The translations under genes and the position numbers were made by a program. Below are positions 1-13,400 of a stretch of DNA of 64,000 bases, one piece after another. The stretch spans positions 930,001-994,000 of the forward strand of contig NZ_CP060084.1 of NCBI RefSeq assembly GCF_014211975.1. Reading direction: 5' to 3'. Under the pieces are notes generated by a model. That model was not told the DNA's origin. It saw only the letters and a list, made by a program, of their open reading frames with translations, and made no database searches. Positions within the stretch are counted from its first letter, which is position 1. Every line of letters starts with the position of its first letter. The DNA comes from Teredinibacter haidensis. Lineage in GTDB: Bacteria > Pseudomonadota > Gammaproteobacteria > Pseudomonadales > Cellvibrionaceae.

Positions 1-1374
1 TACAGTACAGCGGCATCGACGATTACAGTAGGGCAACAGGTACAGGTGAGAGTGACCGCTGGAGCAGCACTCAACAGCACCGAAACCGCCACACTTACCA
101 TTGGTAACCAAAGCGATACATTTGCGGTAACCATAGCCGACCAGAGCGCGCCCACGGCACAAGTAATTTTCCCCACAGCCAACACCATGAGTGATGGCAC
201 AACCGTTACTTTACGCGGTAAAGCCACCGATGACTTTGGCCCGGTAACAAGCATAGAAGTCACTGTAACGACGGACGAAGGCACTGTAGAGGTGGACAAA
301 AAAACCTTTACCGCGGCGACCGATGAAGATTTGCAGGAAACGTGGTCGGTGCAGGTGAACTTGGCCAGTGAAAAACTCAATACCCTTCAGGTACTGGCGA
401 CGGATGTTAGCGGCAATATTCAGGAAACGCCGGTGACCTTGACCGTGTTGCAGAAGGCGGATGCGTTGACCTCGCTTTTTCCGGAAGATAATGATGTTTT
501 GATTGGGGCTTTTACATATTTTGGTATTGAATGGGATCAGGCTGGCAATCGGCTTTTTATTCCCCGTAGGGGCCCGGATCAAATTCTAGCTGTCGATATT
601 GATACCGGTACAAGGAGTGTGTTGGTCGATGAAGACCCTGTTTTCGATAGTTTTTCTATGTTGAAACTACTACCGAAACAAAATGTATTGTTATTTGCAG
701 ATCAGAATGAAGGGGTTATTTATAGCGCAAATCTCGAAACTGGAGATTTTAGTGTGCTAACAGATAGCAGCAGTCCCGATTCAAATGTAGATATACAAGC
801 GCCTTTTTCAATGGAACTGGGTAGTAATGGTCTTCTTTACGTGGCGGAAGGGCATGGGAGCCTTTATACAGTGAGCATGGACACGGGCTCACGTACACTT
901 ATTTCTGGGCCTGCCAGGCCTGAGAGCGGTTTAAATCCATTTGCGAACCCATTGGGCTTAGTGCTGGATGAGGTGAATAATCGAGCATTACTCGCGGATA
1001 TAACCACGGAACAACTACTGTGGGTAGACCTTGTGACAGGCGTTCGAACCGTGTGGGTGGACAGCGACCAATTGGATTTTCCATTTGATATAAAAATGGA
1101 TGCGGACGACGAACGTATTGTTCTGGTTGATCATGAATTGGAGGTAATATTTGCGGTAGGGCTTGATACGGGTGAATTAACAACTTTGTCTGGGCCGAGC
1201 ATTCCTGTTAGCGGTGCTAATAGCCTTCAAGAGCCGTGGGGGATTGTTATCCACGAGGAAAATGATATAGCCTTTGTGGGTTCGAATAGTAAATTAGATG
1301 GATTGCTTACAGCGATTATTTTGGTCGACCTTACAACCGGTGAACGAATCATTGTAACCAGTTCAATTCAATAG
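1..1374 (+). CDS. Surface/secreted protein with C-terminal six-bladed beta-propeller (5' end outside window)
   Basis: The frame is open from base 1, so the start lies upstream and the first in-window ATG is probably not the real start. The visible N-terminal part looks like Ig-like/cadherin-type beta-sandwich sequence (PTAQVIFPTAN, VTLRGKATDDFG, LATDVSGN). From about base 480 there are six repeats of the type V-D-x-x-T-G-x-R-x-x-L-V (VDIDTGTRSVLV, ANLETGDFSVLT, VSMDTGSRTLIS, VDLVTGVRTVWV, VGLDTGELTTLS, VDLTTGERIIVT), consistent with an NHL/SMP-30-like six-bladed propeller. I see no catalytic signature. It lies just upstream of, and on the same strand as, the two-partner secretion pair; an extracellular role is inferred. 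The exact family is not recognised. Confidence 0.75.
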   Translation, partial: YSTAASTITVGQQVQVRVTAGAALNSTETATLTIGNQSDTFAVTIADQSAPTAQVIFPTANTMSDGTTVTLRGKATDDFGPVTSIEVTVTTDEGTVEVDKKTFTAATDEDLQETWSVQVNLASEKLNTLQVLATDVSGNIQETPVTLTVLQKADALTSLFPEDNDVLIGAFTYFGIEWDQAGNRLFIPRRGPDQILAVDIDTGTRSVLVDEDPVFDSFSMLKLLPKQNVLLFADQNEGVIYSANLETGDFSVLTDSSSPDSNVDIQAPFSMELGSNGLLYVAEGHGSLYTVSMDTGSRTLISGPARPESGLNPFANPLGLVLDEVNNRALLADITTEQLLWVDLVTGVRTVWVDSDQLDFPFDIKMDADDERIVLVDHELEVIFAVGLDTGELTTLSGPSIPVSGANSLQEPWGIVIHEENDIAFVGSNSKLDGLLTAIILVDLTTGERIIVTSSIQ

Positions 1375-1392
1375 TCATCAGTTAAGACGTTT

Positions 1393-1418
1393 GTCGTGCA
1401 GGTGGAAGCCTGTACGGC
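1393..1418 (+). terminator. Possible stem-loop terminator after the propeller gene
   Basis: A 10-bp stem with two G-U pairs (GTCGTGCAGG pairing with CCTGTACGGC) encloses a 6-nt loop, 18 bases after the stop codon. No T tract follows on the plus strand, so intrinsic termination is uncertain. Confidence 0.3.
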
Positions 1419-1488
1419 AAAAGTATAGTGAAAGTATACAGTCAGTTAAAAATCAACAAATGGACGTTGTACTATTTAGGAATATTCT

Positions 1489-4400
1489 ATGAGTCGTGCT
1501 ACACCCCTTCGCTCGCCCAATTCTCCGCTAATAAAATCATTCAAGCGTGCACCTTTACCCTTTTTTATTGGTTTGATACTGGCAGGTCACGTCTATGCGG
1601 GGCCGGAAGGCGGTGAAATTGTGGGTGGTGCTGGGACGATTAATCACTCGGGTACTACCACGACGATCAATCAAAATACCGATCTAATGGCCATAGACTG
1701 GCAAAGCTTCGATGTTAATAGTAATGAGCGCGTTCAATATATTCAGCCCGATAGTTCGTCGGTATCGTTAAACCGTATTATGAGTAACTCAGCGTCTCAT
1801 ATTAATGGCCGGGTAGATGCCAACGGCCATCTTATTTTTGTAAACCCGCACGGAATTATGTTTGGCGAAAACTCGGTAATTAATGCCGGTGGTATTCTGG
1901 CCAGCGGTTTGTCGATAAACCCTAACGATTTTATGAATGGCGCCACAACTTTTAGTGCGGTCGATGGCGCCGAAGGTTTTGTTATTAACTCGGGGACATT
2001 GAACGCAGCCACGGGTGGCAGTGTAACTTTATTGGGTAAACAGGTAAAAAATGAGGGATTAATCAGCGCCGATCTGGGCTCTATAAATTTCGCGGCAGGC
2101 CGCGAAGCGGTGGTGACGTTTGGAGGTGATGGTTTTGTGGGCGTGCGTATTACGGAAGCCCTACTAGCAGACGATATTGGTGTAGACCCCGCTGTGATTA
2201 ATGCAGGTGAAATTAATGCCGAAGGCGGAAAAGTACTCCTTACCGCGAGTACCAGTCGCGATATTTTTTCACAAGCGGTCAATAACGGTGATTTAGATTA
2301 CGGCCGCAGTGTGGTGGTTTACGAGGATGGCTCGTTTACCTTGGGCGAAGGTGGGGATGTTAGCAATAGCGGGTTAATCAATGTTTCTGGTGAGCAAGCC
2401 GGGGTTGTGGTTGTTCTTGGTGAAAACATTACCCACAGTGGTGAGATTAATGCCGATAGTTCCACGGCTGAAACCGTAGGTCATGTGGAAATTCACAGTC
2501 GCGATACGACCTTATTAACGCAAGCCAGTTTGGTAACAGCTAGTTCAGAACAGGGTAAAGGCGGCGATATTAAACTGCTGGGTGAGCGTGTTGGCTTAGT
2601 TGATCAAGCGCAAGTCAGCGCTACGGGTTTGAGCGAAGGCGGGCAAATTCTTATTGGTGGTGACTACCGTGGTGAAAATGAGCTTGTCCGTAATGCCTCG
2701 GGGGTATTTGTTGGTGCCGAAACTTTAATTCAAGCGGATGCTGTGGGAGAGAGTGGTAGTGGTGGAAAAATTATTCTTTGGGGCGACGATTCTTTAAAGG
2801 CTTTTGGTGAAATCAGTGCCGCTGGCATAGCTCATGGTGGTTTTGTAGAAACCTCTGCGGGCGTGGTGAATTTGAATCTTTCGGTCGACGTATCGGCGGC
2901 TGAAGGCACTTCTGGTACTTGGCTGATTGACCCATTTAATATCACCATACAGGGCAACGGCACAACGAACGTTTCTGAAGAAAAGGACGATCCACTATTC
3001 GATAGTATTTTCACCGCTACTGTTAATGATTCCATCCTTAGAACAACTACGCTAGCGTCTAGCTTAGCGGGAGGAGCCAATGTTCTAGTGGAAACATCTG
3101 GAAGCGGCGAGCAGCAAGGGGATATTACACTTTCTGAAGCCCTTGATTTTGATGCTAAATTGGGAAGCTCATTAACACTTCGCGCCCACGATGATATTTT
3201 CATTAATGCTGATATAGACGACAGCAATACGCTCGCTTCGGGCGACTCTCTGAATCTAACGTTGGTAAGCAATTTCGATAACGGTGGTAGGGACAACGAC
3301 GGGAATCTTGCAACCGGTACAGGCAATATTGTAATTGCCGCCGGTGTAGACATTAAGACTTATGGCGGCTTGTTCACCGCAACCGGCTCAAACTTCACGT
3401 CTACGGGTGCCCATATCAACGTCGCCTCCAGTACCGGCGGCGGCGATATCACAATAGATGTGGATGGCAATGCAACTATCGGCCAAATTACCATGGGCGA
3501 TACCACCAACACTGCCACGAGTAATCCAGCGAGCCTTTTTGATGTAGATGCCAGGAATATTATTTTTCAAGGCGATGGAGCTTCTGGCTATGATTTTACC
3601 TACGGTGTTGATGATTCGGCCGCTAATCACACGGTAAATTTGGTTTTTGATGCAACGGGAGATATTACTTTTACTAATCTTGCCGTCGATAATGGGGGCT
3701 CTGGAAACGATCCGTTAAATGTTAGTTTAAGCGCAAACACAACAGACGGTGTTATCACTTTTAATGGAACCGAAACACTTTGGTTGTCGGGCGGAAGTTT
3801 TACTGCAACCGGTCATGATTTTATTTTAAATGCTTCAGAGATAGGTAGTGAGGGCGGTATTGTTACTATTGGTACAGTGGCGTCCTCTTTAACCGGGTCC
3901 TACAGTGGTAGTAACGGTCGAATTGACACGACTAAAGGCGGTGGAGCTAGTGGCAATATTTATATCCGAGCAGATGAAGATGTAGATTTAGGTTATTTTC
4001 GCCATAGCCAATATGGAAGCGAATCAACCTCTACTCAAAATTTTGAACTTTTTGCTAGTGCCGGTGACGATTTACGCATTAATCAAAATATTGTATTCGA
4101 TAGACTCGTGGGTACGGGGACTAACACGCTAACCTTTAATGCCGGTAATGTTGACCCAACAGATGAATATGACAATGACTCATCAGCCATAGATGGCATT
4201 CATGTTATAGGGCAGCTATCGGGCACTACCGACCAAGCCAATATCACTTTCGGCACCGTAGGCACCGACTCCAACCTTACAGATTTTGTTAACACCGCAA
4301 CCATTAATTCCAATGGCGGAGCCGTCAAACTATTTGTTGATGGCGATGTTTCTGTTCAAGAAAATATTTCCACCAACGGTGGAGACTTTACGGTAGGTGA

Positions 4401-7400
4401 CTCAACCGGTAGCCTCTTCGCCAATTCATTTGACAATTATGTGAGTGGTAGTGGTGGGAGTATTACTACAAACGGTGGAGTTATAAATATTTCAACCGTT
4501 GTAGATACAACTGCAAATGGCGATGTTACCTTAGGGGGGCTGGATAACAGTACCACCTCGGACTCTGTGTTGGCAGGAAATATTATCGTAACCTCGGGTA
4601 ATGATATTACCCTACAAAGTGCATACGATTTTCATAATACGGGTACTGGTGCGAACACTAGCAACGAAGATCCATCCTATATTACGTTCACTTTAAACGC
4701 CGACAACGCGATTACGCTGAATCAATCGATTTATGATTCTGCTGCGACAACTAGCGTTTCACCGGGTGACAATTACGGCAATCAAGATACGCTTAATTTG
4801 GTTTTAAATGGAGGCCTCCAAGAAGGATCAACCACAGGTCATGTAACTATTGATGCCGATATTTATACGGCAGGCGGAAATGTTTTGGTTTCCGGTGTGG
4901 ATTTTTATAGTGCAGGGAACATACTGCGTAGCGGTCACGCCAATGCTACACAATGGGGGTATACCACAACGGGCGGTGATATCTCGTTGGATATGACAGG
5001 CGACGTCACCCTCGGAAATATTGTAACCGAAGGTGGTTATGGTGGTGGCGATCTTAACGTTACTTCCAATGGTTTAATCTCTGATGCCTCTGGTGCCGGG
5101 CTCACTATTAATGGTACAACCACACTTAATGCCGACCAAAATGACGATGGCACAGCAGCCAACATTGTTTTAAATAACTCAGGCAATGATTTTGTAGGCG
5201 CCGTTTCAATTACACACGCACAAGACGTAACGCTTAACGATACCAACGGCATTGTGTTGGGCAATTCGGAAATTGATGGTGACTTAATCGTAACCGCGAC
5301 AGGAATTACCGACAGCGGTGCGTTTACCGTTGCAGGACTCTCCGGTTTTACTGCGGGTAGCGGAATAATTGAACTAGATGAAAATCACGATTTTCAAAAT
5401 GCTGTAACTGTCATAAGTGCTAGCCAGCTAACCCTTAACGACAATGTGGACGGTTTAGCCTTGGGTGATATAAGTATCACCGGCTCAGCGGCAAACACCA
5501 TTACCTCTGTAGGCGCTATTACTCAAACTACGGATAATAATATTCGTGTGATAGGTAATAACAGTGCATCTGGGAATTTATTAATAACGGGTAACTCCAT
5601 AAGCCTGCAAAATATTGATACCTCTGGAGCCAACAACCAAAACGGTGGTGGTATTAGTCTTACGGCTACCGGCGGTACTTTGCAAACCGGAACTTTGACC
5701 AGCAACGGTGGTGAAGCAGGCAATGGCAACGCGGGTAGCGATGCTGCAGCTATTACACTTAACGCAACGGGCGCTATTACCGTTGGAACTATTCAAGCCG
5801 TGGGTAGTAATGGCAATGACGATAGTGATAACGGCTATGCCCAATACAATGGCGGTGCCGGTGCGAACATTACAATCAATTCTACCGGCGGCAATGCAAT
5901 AACCTTAGCGGGTGTTAGTAGTGATGGTGGCAACGGTCATGCTCAGGATACTGACGATGCTGATGATGCCAGCGGTGGAGATGCTGGAGCAATTTCTGTT
6001 ACTACAGGCACCGGCCAGATAAATATTGGTGGGGATATTACGGCACGTGGGGGGCGGTTGTGGGACAACAATACGAACAGTAGCAACGGTTCGGCAAAGA
6101 CTATTACCCTCAGTGGCAATAGTGTACTGACCAATAATGTAATTATCGATGCCACCTTAACACCGGAATTTACCGATGATGGGGGTAATACCAGTAATAC
6201 GGTAGAAAATGCCATTCCCGCAACCGTTACTTTTGACGGAACAATTAACGGTACAGCCGCTGGAGCCCAAAACCTAAGTGTTTACGGTTCCAACATTACC
6301 TTTTCACAAAACGTGGGGGAAACTGTTCGGTTGGGTGATTTAATTATTGGTGAAGCGGATACCGATACTACCGATCAGCTGGGTCCATTAGCGGGAATTG
6401 TCGATGCAACCAATCGAACAATAAACGCAGCCTCTGTATTGGTAACGGCCAGCAGTTTTATTTCCTCCCATGTCAATACTTCCGGACTTACCGATACAGC
6501 CGGTGGCGATATTGTAATAAATGTAGGTACCACACTTACGACTGGCGACCTTACCAGTACCGGCGGCACAGCAACAGCAAGTGGCCAACACGGTGGCAAT
6601 ATTACCCTTAATGCGGCGGATATTATCGTGAGTGGTATTAACACCTCGGGCAGTGATGCTGTAACTGGCAGTGGTGGTAGTGCGGGAGCCGTAAATATAA
6701 CCGCACTGGAAAACAGCGGTACACCCAGTATCATTCTTGACGGTGATGTGAATACTGAAGGCGGCACGGGTGACTCTGTTGGTGTGGGCACCACGGCAGT
6801 TCTTACTTTGTCGGGTACAGGTGATACCACGGGCAGCATTACACTCAACACCACAAATTTTTTCACGTCTAATTTCACCCTTAGCGGCAATAGTGCTTTA
6901 ACCGCAACCGATATTCTAAGCGGCCCCACCGTTGCCGCATTTTGGGAATCTTCTGCGAATGGTGCAGGTACTATTAAAAATGCTGAAAGTAGCCCAACCA
7001 ACACGCTTTCGTTTAGCGGTTTCGAACAATTACAGGGCGGCGCAGCGGTAGATACCTTTACACTGGCTCATAATTTTGAACAAGTATCGGGCGGAGCCGG
7101 GGACGATGTTTTTACGGTTAATGCCGCAATAATTGGTCGCTTGTCTGGCGAAGACGGCGTTGATACGTTTACCTTGAAATATGGAGTGACTGATAACAAT
7201 ACAGGCACGCGGGATGTAGATGGCGGAGCCGATAAAGATATTTTTAATGTTGCGGGAGGTATTACGGCCACCACCATTGATGGCGGGGACGGTACGAAAG
7301 ACACGCTGTCCTTAACCGATATCACAGACACTCATAATTGGAAGTTGAATTCCACAAGCTCCGGTACCTTAAACACCAATATTGATTTTATTAATACTGA

Positions 7401-10400
7401 ACAGCTTAACGGTTCCGACGGTGGCGATGATGCGTTCGAATTTGGCAGTTTCTCGGGAGATTATGGTGGTGATGATGGTGGTATTGATGGGCGGGGTTCC
7501 GAAAACGACTCGCTGCTAGTTACCACTGCTGGGACCTATGAAATAGCATTGGGCGATAGCTTACGCGGCATGTCTAATGTGGAAACCTTTGAAGGTGGAG
7601 GTGCAGGCTTTACGTTGCAGCTTGCTAGTAATGACAGCATGGCTAACACAACAACTACTTGGGAAATTGATGCCGCCAATAGTGGCACGGTGACCAGTGA
7701 TAATGGCACAGCACAAACTGATGATGATGTTTCACTCACGTTTGTTAATTTCGCAGGGCTGGAAGGCAATGAAGCGAACGATAGTTTTGAGATCACCACA
7801 GGTTCTATCGTGGACGTCGAAGGCGTTCGATCAGACGGAACGTTAGGGGGGGCAGAAAGTAATACGCTTTCGTTCGCATCTGGTACAAATACCTGGGTGT
7901 TGGACGGGCAACATCAAGGTGATGTTGTCGGTAGCCACATAGCATCCTTTAGTAACATACAAACCCTCTCGGGTGCCGGTAGCGACACGCTCACTGCGCG
8001 AGACCAAGCCAACACCTGGAAGCTGGATACAACCAATACCCTTGCCGCGACCGTAAACAGTCCTACCGACACCGTAACCTTTAGCGGCATGGCAATCCTC
8101 AATGGCAACGACCAATCCGACCGTTTTGTGGTTAATGCCAGTGTCGCCATGTTGCTGAGTGGCGGTGCCGGTGACGATACCTTTGAGTTTGGTTCTGCTG
8201 GTGCGATTACAGCGGGAGGTTCCATCGAGGGTGGTGCAGAAATCGCAACGGGTGGTGATCGACTTATCGCAAGAACCACGGCCAATACCTGGTCGCTAGG
8301 CTCTACCGTTAACAGACTTGCCGTAACCAGCGGCAGTACCTACGTCGATAAGTTCAGTGGCATTGAAATTCTGGAAGGCAGCAATACTGCAGTTGATCTC
8401 TTTGATTTCTCCAGCTTCACCGCTTACCAAATGATTGCGGGCGCCAGCACGGGCGATATTGCTGACTATGCCGATGTAACGGGTACGGTTTCGGTTACCG
8501 TAGGTTCATCCGCGATTACCGGTATTGATCGTTTTGTTGGGAACCAAGACGGTATTACCTCGCTAGAGGGTAACAGCAGTACGCTTGCTTATAGCAGTAC
8601 AACTGGTGCATCGGTGGGCTGGACAATTGTTGATATAGACGCCGATACAAACACGGCTAATGCCGATGGTATTAACGACGGCACAGTAGCAGGTATTGAA
8701 TTTGTTAACGTCAATAATTTAATTGGTGGTGATGGCAACGATACCTTCACCTTCGATCAAACCGAAAATGCAGTTACTGGTTTGACTGGCAGTTTAACGG
8801 GCGGCGGCAATTCTGGTTCCAGCGGCGACCAGATTATTGCTCCTAATACAAATATTGCTTGGGTTATTGCGCCCGAGTCGGGTAGCGAGAGCCTAACTTA
8901 TAACAATGGCCTGAACGATGGCGGCGACCCACCGGTAAATCTGCAAACCACCACCGCTTTTTCCGGGTTCGAAACGCTAACCTCTGGTAGTGGCAACGAT
9001 AGCTTTACGGTTGGTTCTGCAAGAACCGTAACGTTAAACGCGGGAACGGGAGCGGATGAAATCACTCTGCCCGATACGGATCTTTCGATCACTTTAGGTG
9101 AATCCGTTGCTGGTTTAACCCTTAATGGGTTTGAAACGGTGAGTGCCACTGCTGGTAACGAAAACGCCTTAATGGTTAGCAGTGGTTCAGGCGTACAAGT
9201 AGACTGGAAAATCAATAGCGCAAACTCCGGTACTGTAACCGTGGGAAGTGGTTCCGCAACCATTTTTAATAATTTCCAGGTGTTAAACGGTGGCGATGGC
9301 AACGATATTTTCGATTTTTCCGGTGGTGGCAGTGTGGTGCGCACAGGGTCGGCTAATGGAGCGGTAAATGGTGAAGGCGGCAGCAATACGGTTATTGGAC
9401 AGGCAGTGGCCACGCGCTGGACGATTGATGGTAATGCTAGTGGATCGTTAACGACCGGTGGAACTGCTTATGTTGAATTGTTTACCGGCATACAGAATTT
9501 ACAGGGGCAAAGTACTGTTGATGAATTTGTACTGACCGGAGACGGCTCTTTTAATGGTGATATCAATGGGGTGAGCGGAGCTGATACCTTAACGGTCGGT
9601 TCTGTTACCGGTGAGCGCAACGAATGGCGTTTATTGGATAGTGAAAACGTCGATCAAGTTCGCCGACTGAGTACAGATGATACCGCTAGTTCATCTTTTA
9701 CCTTTAGCAATATTGCCGCTCTAACTGGCGGCACCGGTACCGATGAATTTATCTTCCTGGGTGTGGGTACCTACGGCGGCACCATTAATGCGAGCGATAA
9801 TTCCAGTAATAACGATATCGATATTGTCGACTTCTCGAACCTTTCGGGCACACTTTCAGTAGCCCTGAGCTCTAGTGGTATAAACGGTGTAAAAAATGCT
9901 GAGCGTATTAAAGGTAACGGTGCAAACAGTACATTAACGGGGCTGAATAGCGGTACTAATAGTTGGTTGGTTTCGCGTAACGATAATAGTGGCCAAGCCA
10001 TTACTGGTGCCGATGGGGAAAATGACGGTGTTCTTGTCAATGCTAGCAATAGTATTCAGTTTATTAATTTCGCCAATTTAACCGGTGGTAATAACGCGAC
10101 AGATAATTTTACGCTGGGGACTTCGGGCAGCGTAACCGGCATGATGAGCGGCGGGACACCTACTACAGGAGTCATTACCGATTCACTAACAATAAGCAGT
10201 AATAACAGCCAATGGACATTAAGCGCTGCTAATGCTGGCAGTGTGAATGGTAACCTTTTTACTGGAATTGAACGTGTAGTTGCTAATGGCAGTGGCGATA
10301 CCCTGGTGGGTATCAACCAAAACAACATATGGACAATAACGGGAATTAATACGGGCACTGTGGCAGAAGCGGAAGAGGCCAACATCTTGGTGTTTGGCGG

Positions 10401-13400
10401 TATTGAAAACCTTTCTGGCAACGTGAAGAATGATGAATTTGTTCTATTAGACAATACCGTCGAGGCGGATGGACAGGTTACCGGTACTATCCGGGGCACT
10501 GCTCTGGGGCTAGTCGATGGTGGAGTTGATAAGCTCACTATTGAAAGCGGTGGTGCCACTGCGGTGACTTGGCAACTGAATGCAAGCAGCGGTATCACCA
10601 GCGCAAGTGTGGCAGGCCGCCTTAATCAAGCGAGTTTTATCGAGCAGTTTATAGGTGGTGATGGCAACGATATTTTTGCAGTTACTGATGCCGATGTAAG
10701 TGCTACCGTCAATGGTAAAGGCTCGGCCAGTGACATTGTGCGCCTCTCGTATGGCAACAACGCTCAATGGCAGGTTGGTGGCGGTAGCGATACCGTTGGG
10801 GTGAGCGGTCGTGGTTCGGTTACCTTGTTAAATATCGAAATCGCAGAAGGCAGTGATACAGGGCAAGACAGCTTTAGTGTAAACGGTACGGCCGGCAGCC
10901 TTTCCGAGTTGCGTGGTCGAGGCGGCAATGACACTTTTACTATCGCTACTGTAGACGCTTTGCGTTTAACCCTCGATGGTGGTAATGGCACTATCGATGA
11001 GCTGATAGGGGCTAACCGCGGCAACCAGTGGGTATTTGACAATAGCACCACAGTTGTCGACGCTAATACCTTGAATTGGGATAGTTCATCCAGTACCGGT
11101 ATTGATTTTAGCAATATAGAAAACTTTACCGGCGGTACCGGTGCCGATACTTTTGAGGTGCGTAGTAGCAATATTGTTACTGCGCTGCGTGGTTCGGCGG
11201 CAGATGCCACTGACACCGCCGCCGATACATTAGCGGTTGTGCGTAATAACGGTGCCACAACAACATGGAGTATTACCGGAGACGATGCTGGTAATGTGGC
11301 GGGTAGTTATGTTCCTGATTTTTACGATATTGAAAACTTGCTCGGGAGTGTTGCAAACGATGTGTTTACCTTTACAGATATCGGCGCATCTTTAGCCGGT
11401 TTAATCGACGGCGCGGGTGGCGAAGATAGTTTAGGCCTGCAAGCCTTTACCGCAGGCGTTGTAGTGGAGTTAGGGCCAACCGCCACACCGGGCAGCTTGG
11501 TGGACGGCACGGCAGGCTTGCCGAATGTAAATGTTTTTCATGTGGAAACCATTACAGCGGCGCACAGCAATCACGATATAGGCACAAGCCCTGAAAACAA
11601 TAACTGGTTGGCCATTGCCAACGACGATGTAATCGATTGGAATATGGCGGTCGGTGACGTTAACGAAGGCATTGTTCGAAGTCTTAACAGTTTGGCTGAC
11701 CCCACGCCCATAGCCGGGACTGAAACCCATTTTTATCACTTCGGCAGTTTGCAGGGCGGTACCGGTGGCGAGCAGTCTAATATCGTGGCCGGCACCAATA
11801 TCACCGGCGAGTACCGCGAAGGCTCGGGTCAACGCGCCCTAAATTACAGCGGTGTGAAAGGGCTGGTTGTGGTCGAGATTAGCGAGCTGATTATCAGCCT
11901 TGTAGGTAATGATGATACGTTGCTGCGCGTGGCCTCAGGCAGCGAGTTTAATGGCACTAATACATGGGATATTGACGGTGAAAACAGCGGGTCTTTTGGT
12001 GCTGCCTTAGATGAAGAAAACTTTAGTTTTGATTTTAGCGGCGTAAACCAATTACAAGGCGGTGCAGGGCAGGATACCTTTAATTTCGCTGATCATAGTA
12101 CAGCAGCCACTACCGGTTCATTAGTAAACGGGTTTATTAATGGTGGTGGCGGTGCCAACAATGTGAATGTTGCTAATTCCACCGGTTCGCTCACTTTCGG
12201 CTTTAATACGCTGCAAGACTCTCCGACAACTGTAATCAGTGCCGCCTACCCGCAAGAGCTAACCGACGATGTGTACCTTGCCAATAACCGCAACGGTGTA
12301 GTGGATCTTGTGAATATTTTACAGCTTTCCGACACCGGGGACGGTACAACAACGTTGCTCAGTTCGGATGTGGGCACAGCGCTTTGGAATATCGAAAATT
12401 CCACGGGTAATACGCTAACGGAAAACTCTGCGCAAATATTATTTGGGGGAGTAGACGCTGTAGCTGGTGGCGATGCGGACGATACCTTTAATGTTTTTCA
12501 GCTTGGCCTTGTCAGTAATGTGTTCGAAGGCGGAGGTGGAGATGATACGGTAAATATCGAAAGCCTCAGTGGAGCCTTAAATATTTCCCTCGATGTTTCC
12601 AATAGTGCAAATGTTGATATCGCGCTTTCCAATATAGAAACCCTGCAAGCTCTGGATGCTGGGCATGCGTTGACCGGCGATAACGTAGTAAATACCTGGA
12701 ATATTACCGGTGTTAACGATGGTGAGTTGAGCTACAACTCTGGCGCCGGAGCTCAAACACTGGCCTTTACTAATATGGCCCATTTAAAGGGTGGGACGAG
12801 CCAAGATATTTTTCAATTGAGTGGCGCGGGTAATATCACCGGTACCATTAATGGTGGTGGTGAACTTGCCAACCCCGATGGGGTTGAAGTGTTGAATTCT
12901 TCTACAGGCAGTTTTGTATTTCACGTTACTACTGTTGATGGCGATTCCCGTGCGGTAGACACTAGTGCCGAGCGTATCGACCTCTACGACATTGAACAAC
13001 TGCAAGCAGTAAATAGTCAGTCTCATATTCTGATGGGTGCAGAAGAAACTGAGAATACCTGGCAAGTCGCAGCAACGGGCGGAACATTGTCCAATTCAGA
13101 CCGAAGTCTGCAATTTTCGGGTATCGACAATCTTACCGGTGGAAATCAACAAGATAGTTTCACGTTTAACGGCGCTGTTGTTAGTGGGTTGGTTGATGGT
13201 GGTAGCCACGTGGATGGCGCGGAAGACACCGTTACACTTAAAAACCTGGGCAGTACAGGCGTGAATGTGGTGCGACTAGGAACCGTGGTCGCTGACAATG
13301 AGCTGAACCTGAGCAATATTGAGAGTGTTGACGCAAATACACCGAATGCTTTGCGTTTAATCGGTGAAAACAATACCAATCAGTGGACTATTCACGGAAC

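Noticed and set aside
6375..7004. 209-codon minus-strand open frame within tpsA, and many similar antisense frames between 1797 and 16778
   Set aside because: Long antisense frames in a 15-kb low-complexity Gly/Asn/Thr gene are expected. The translations are Ser/Val/Pro-rich, with no ribosome-binding sites or domains.
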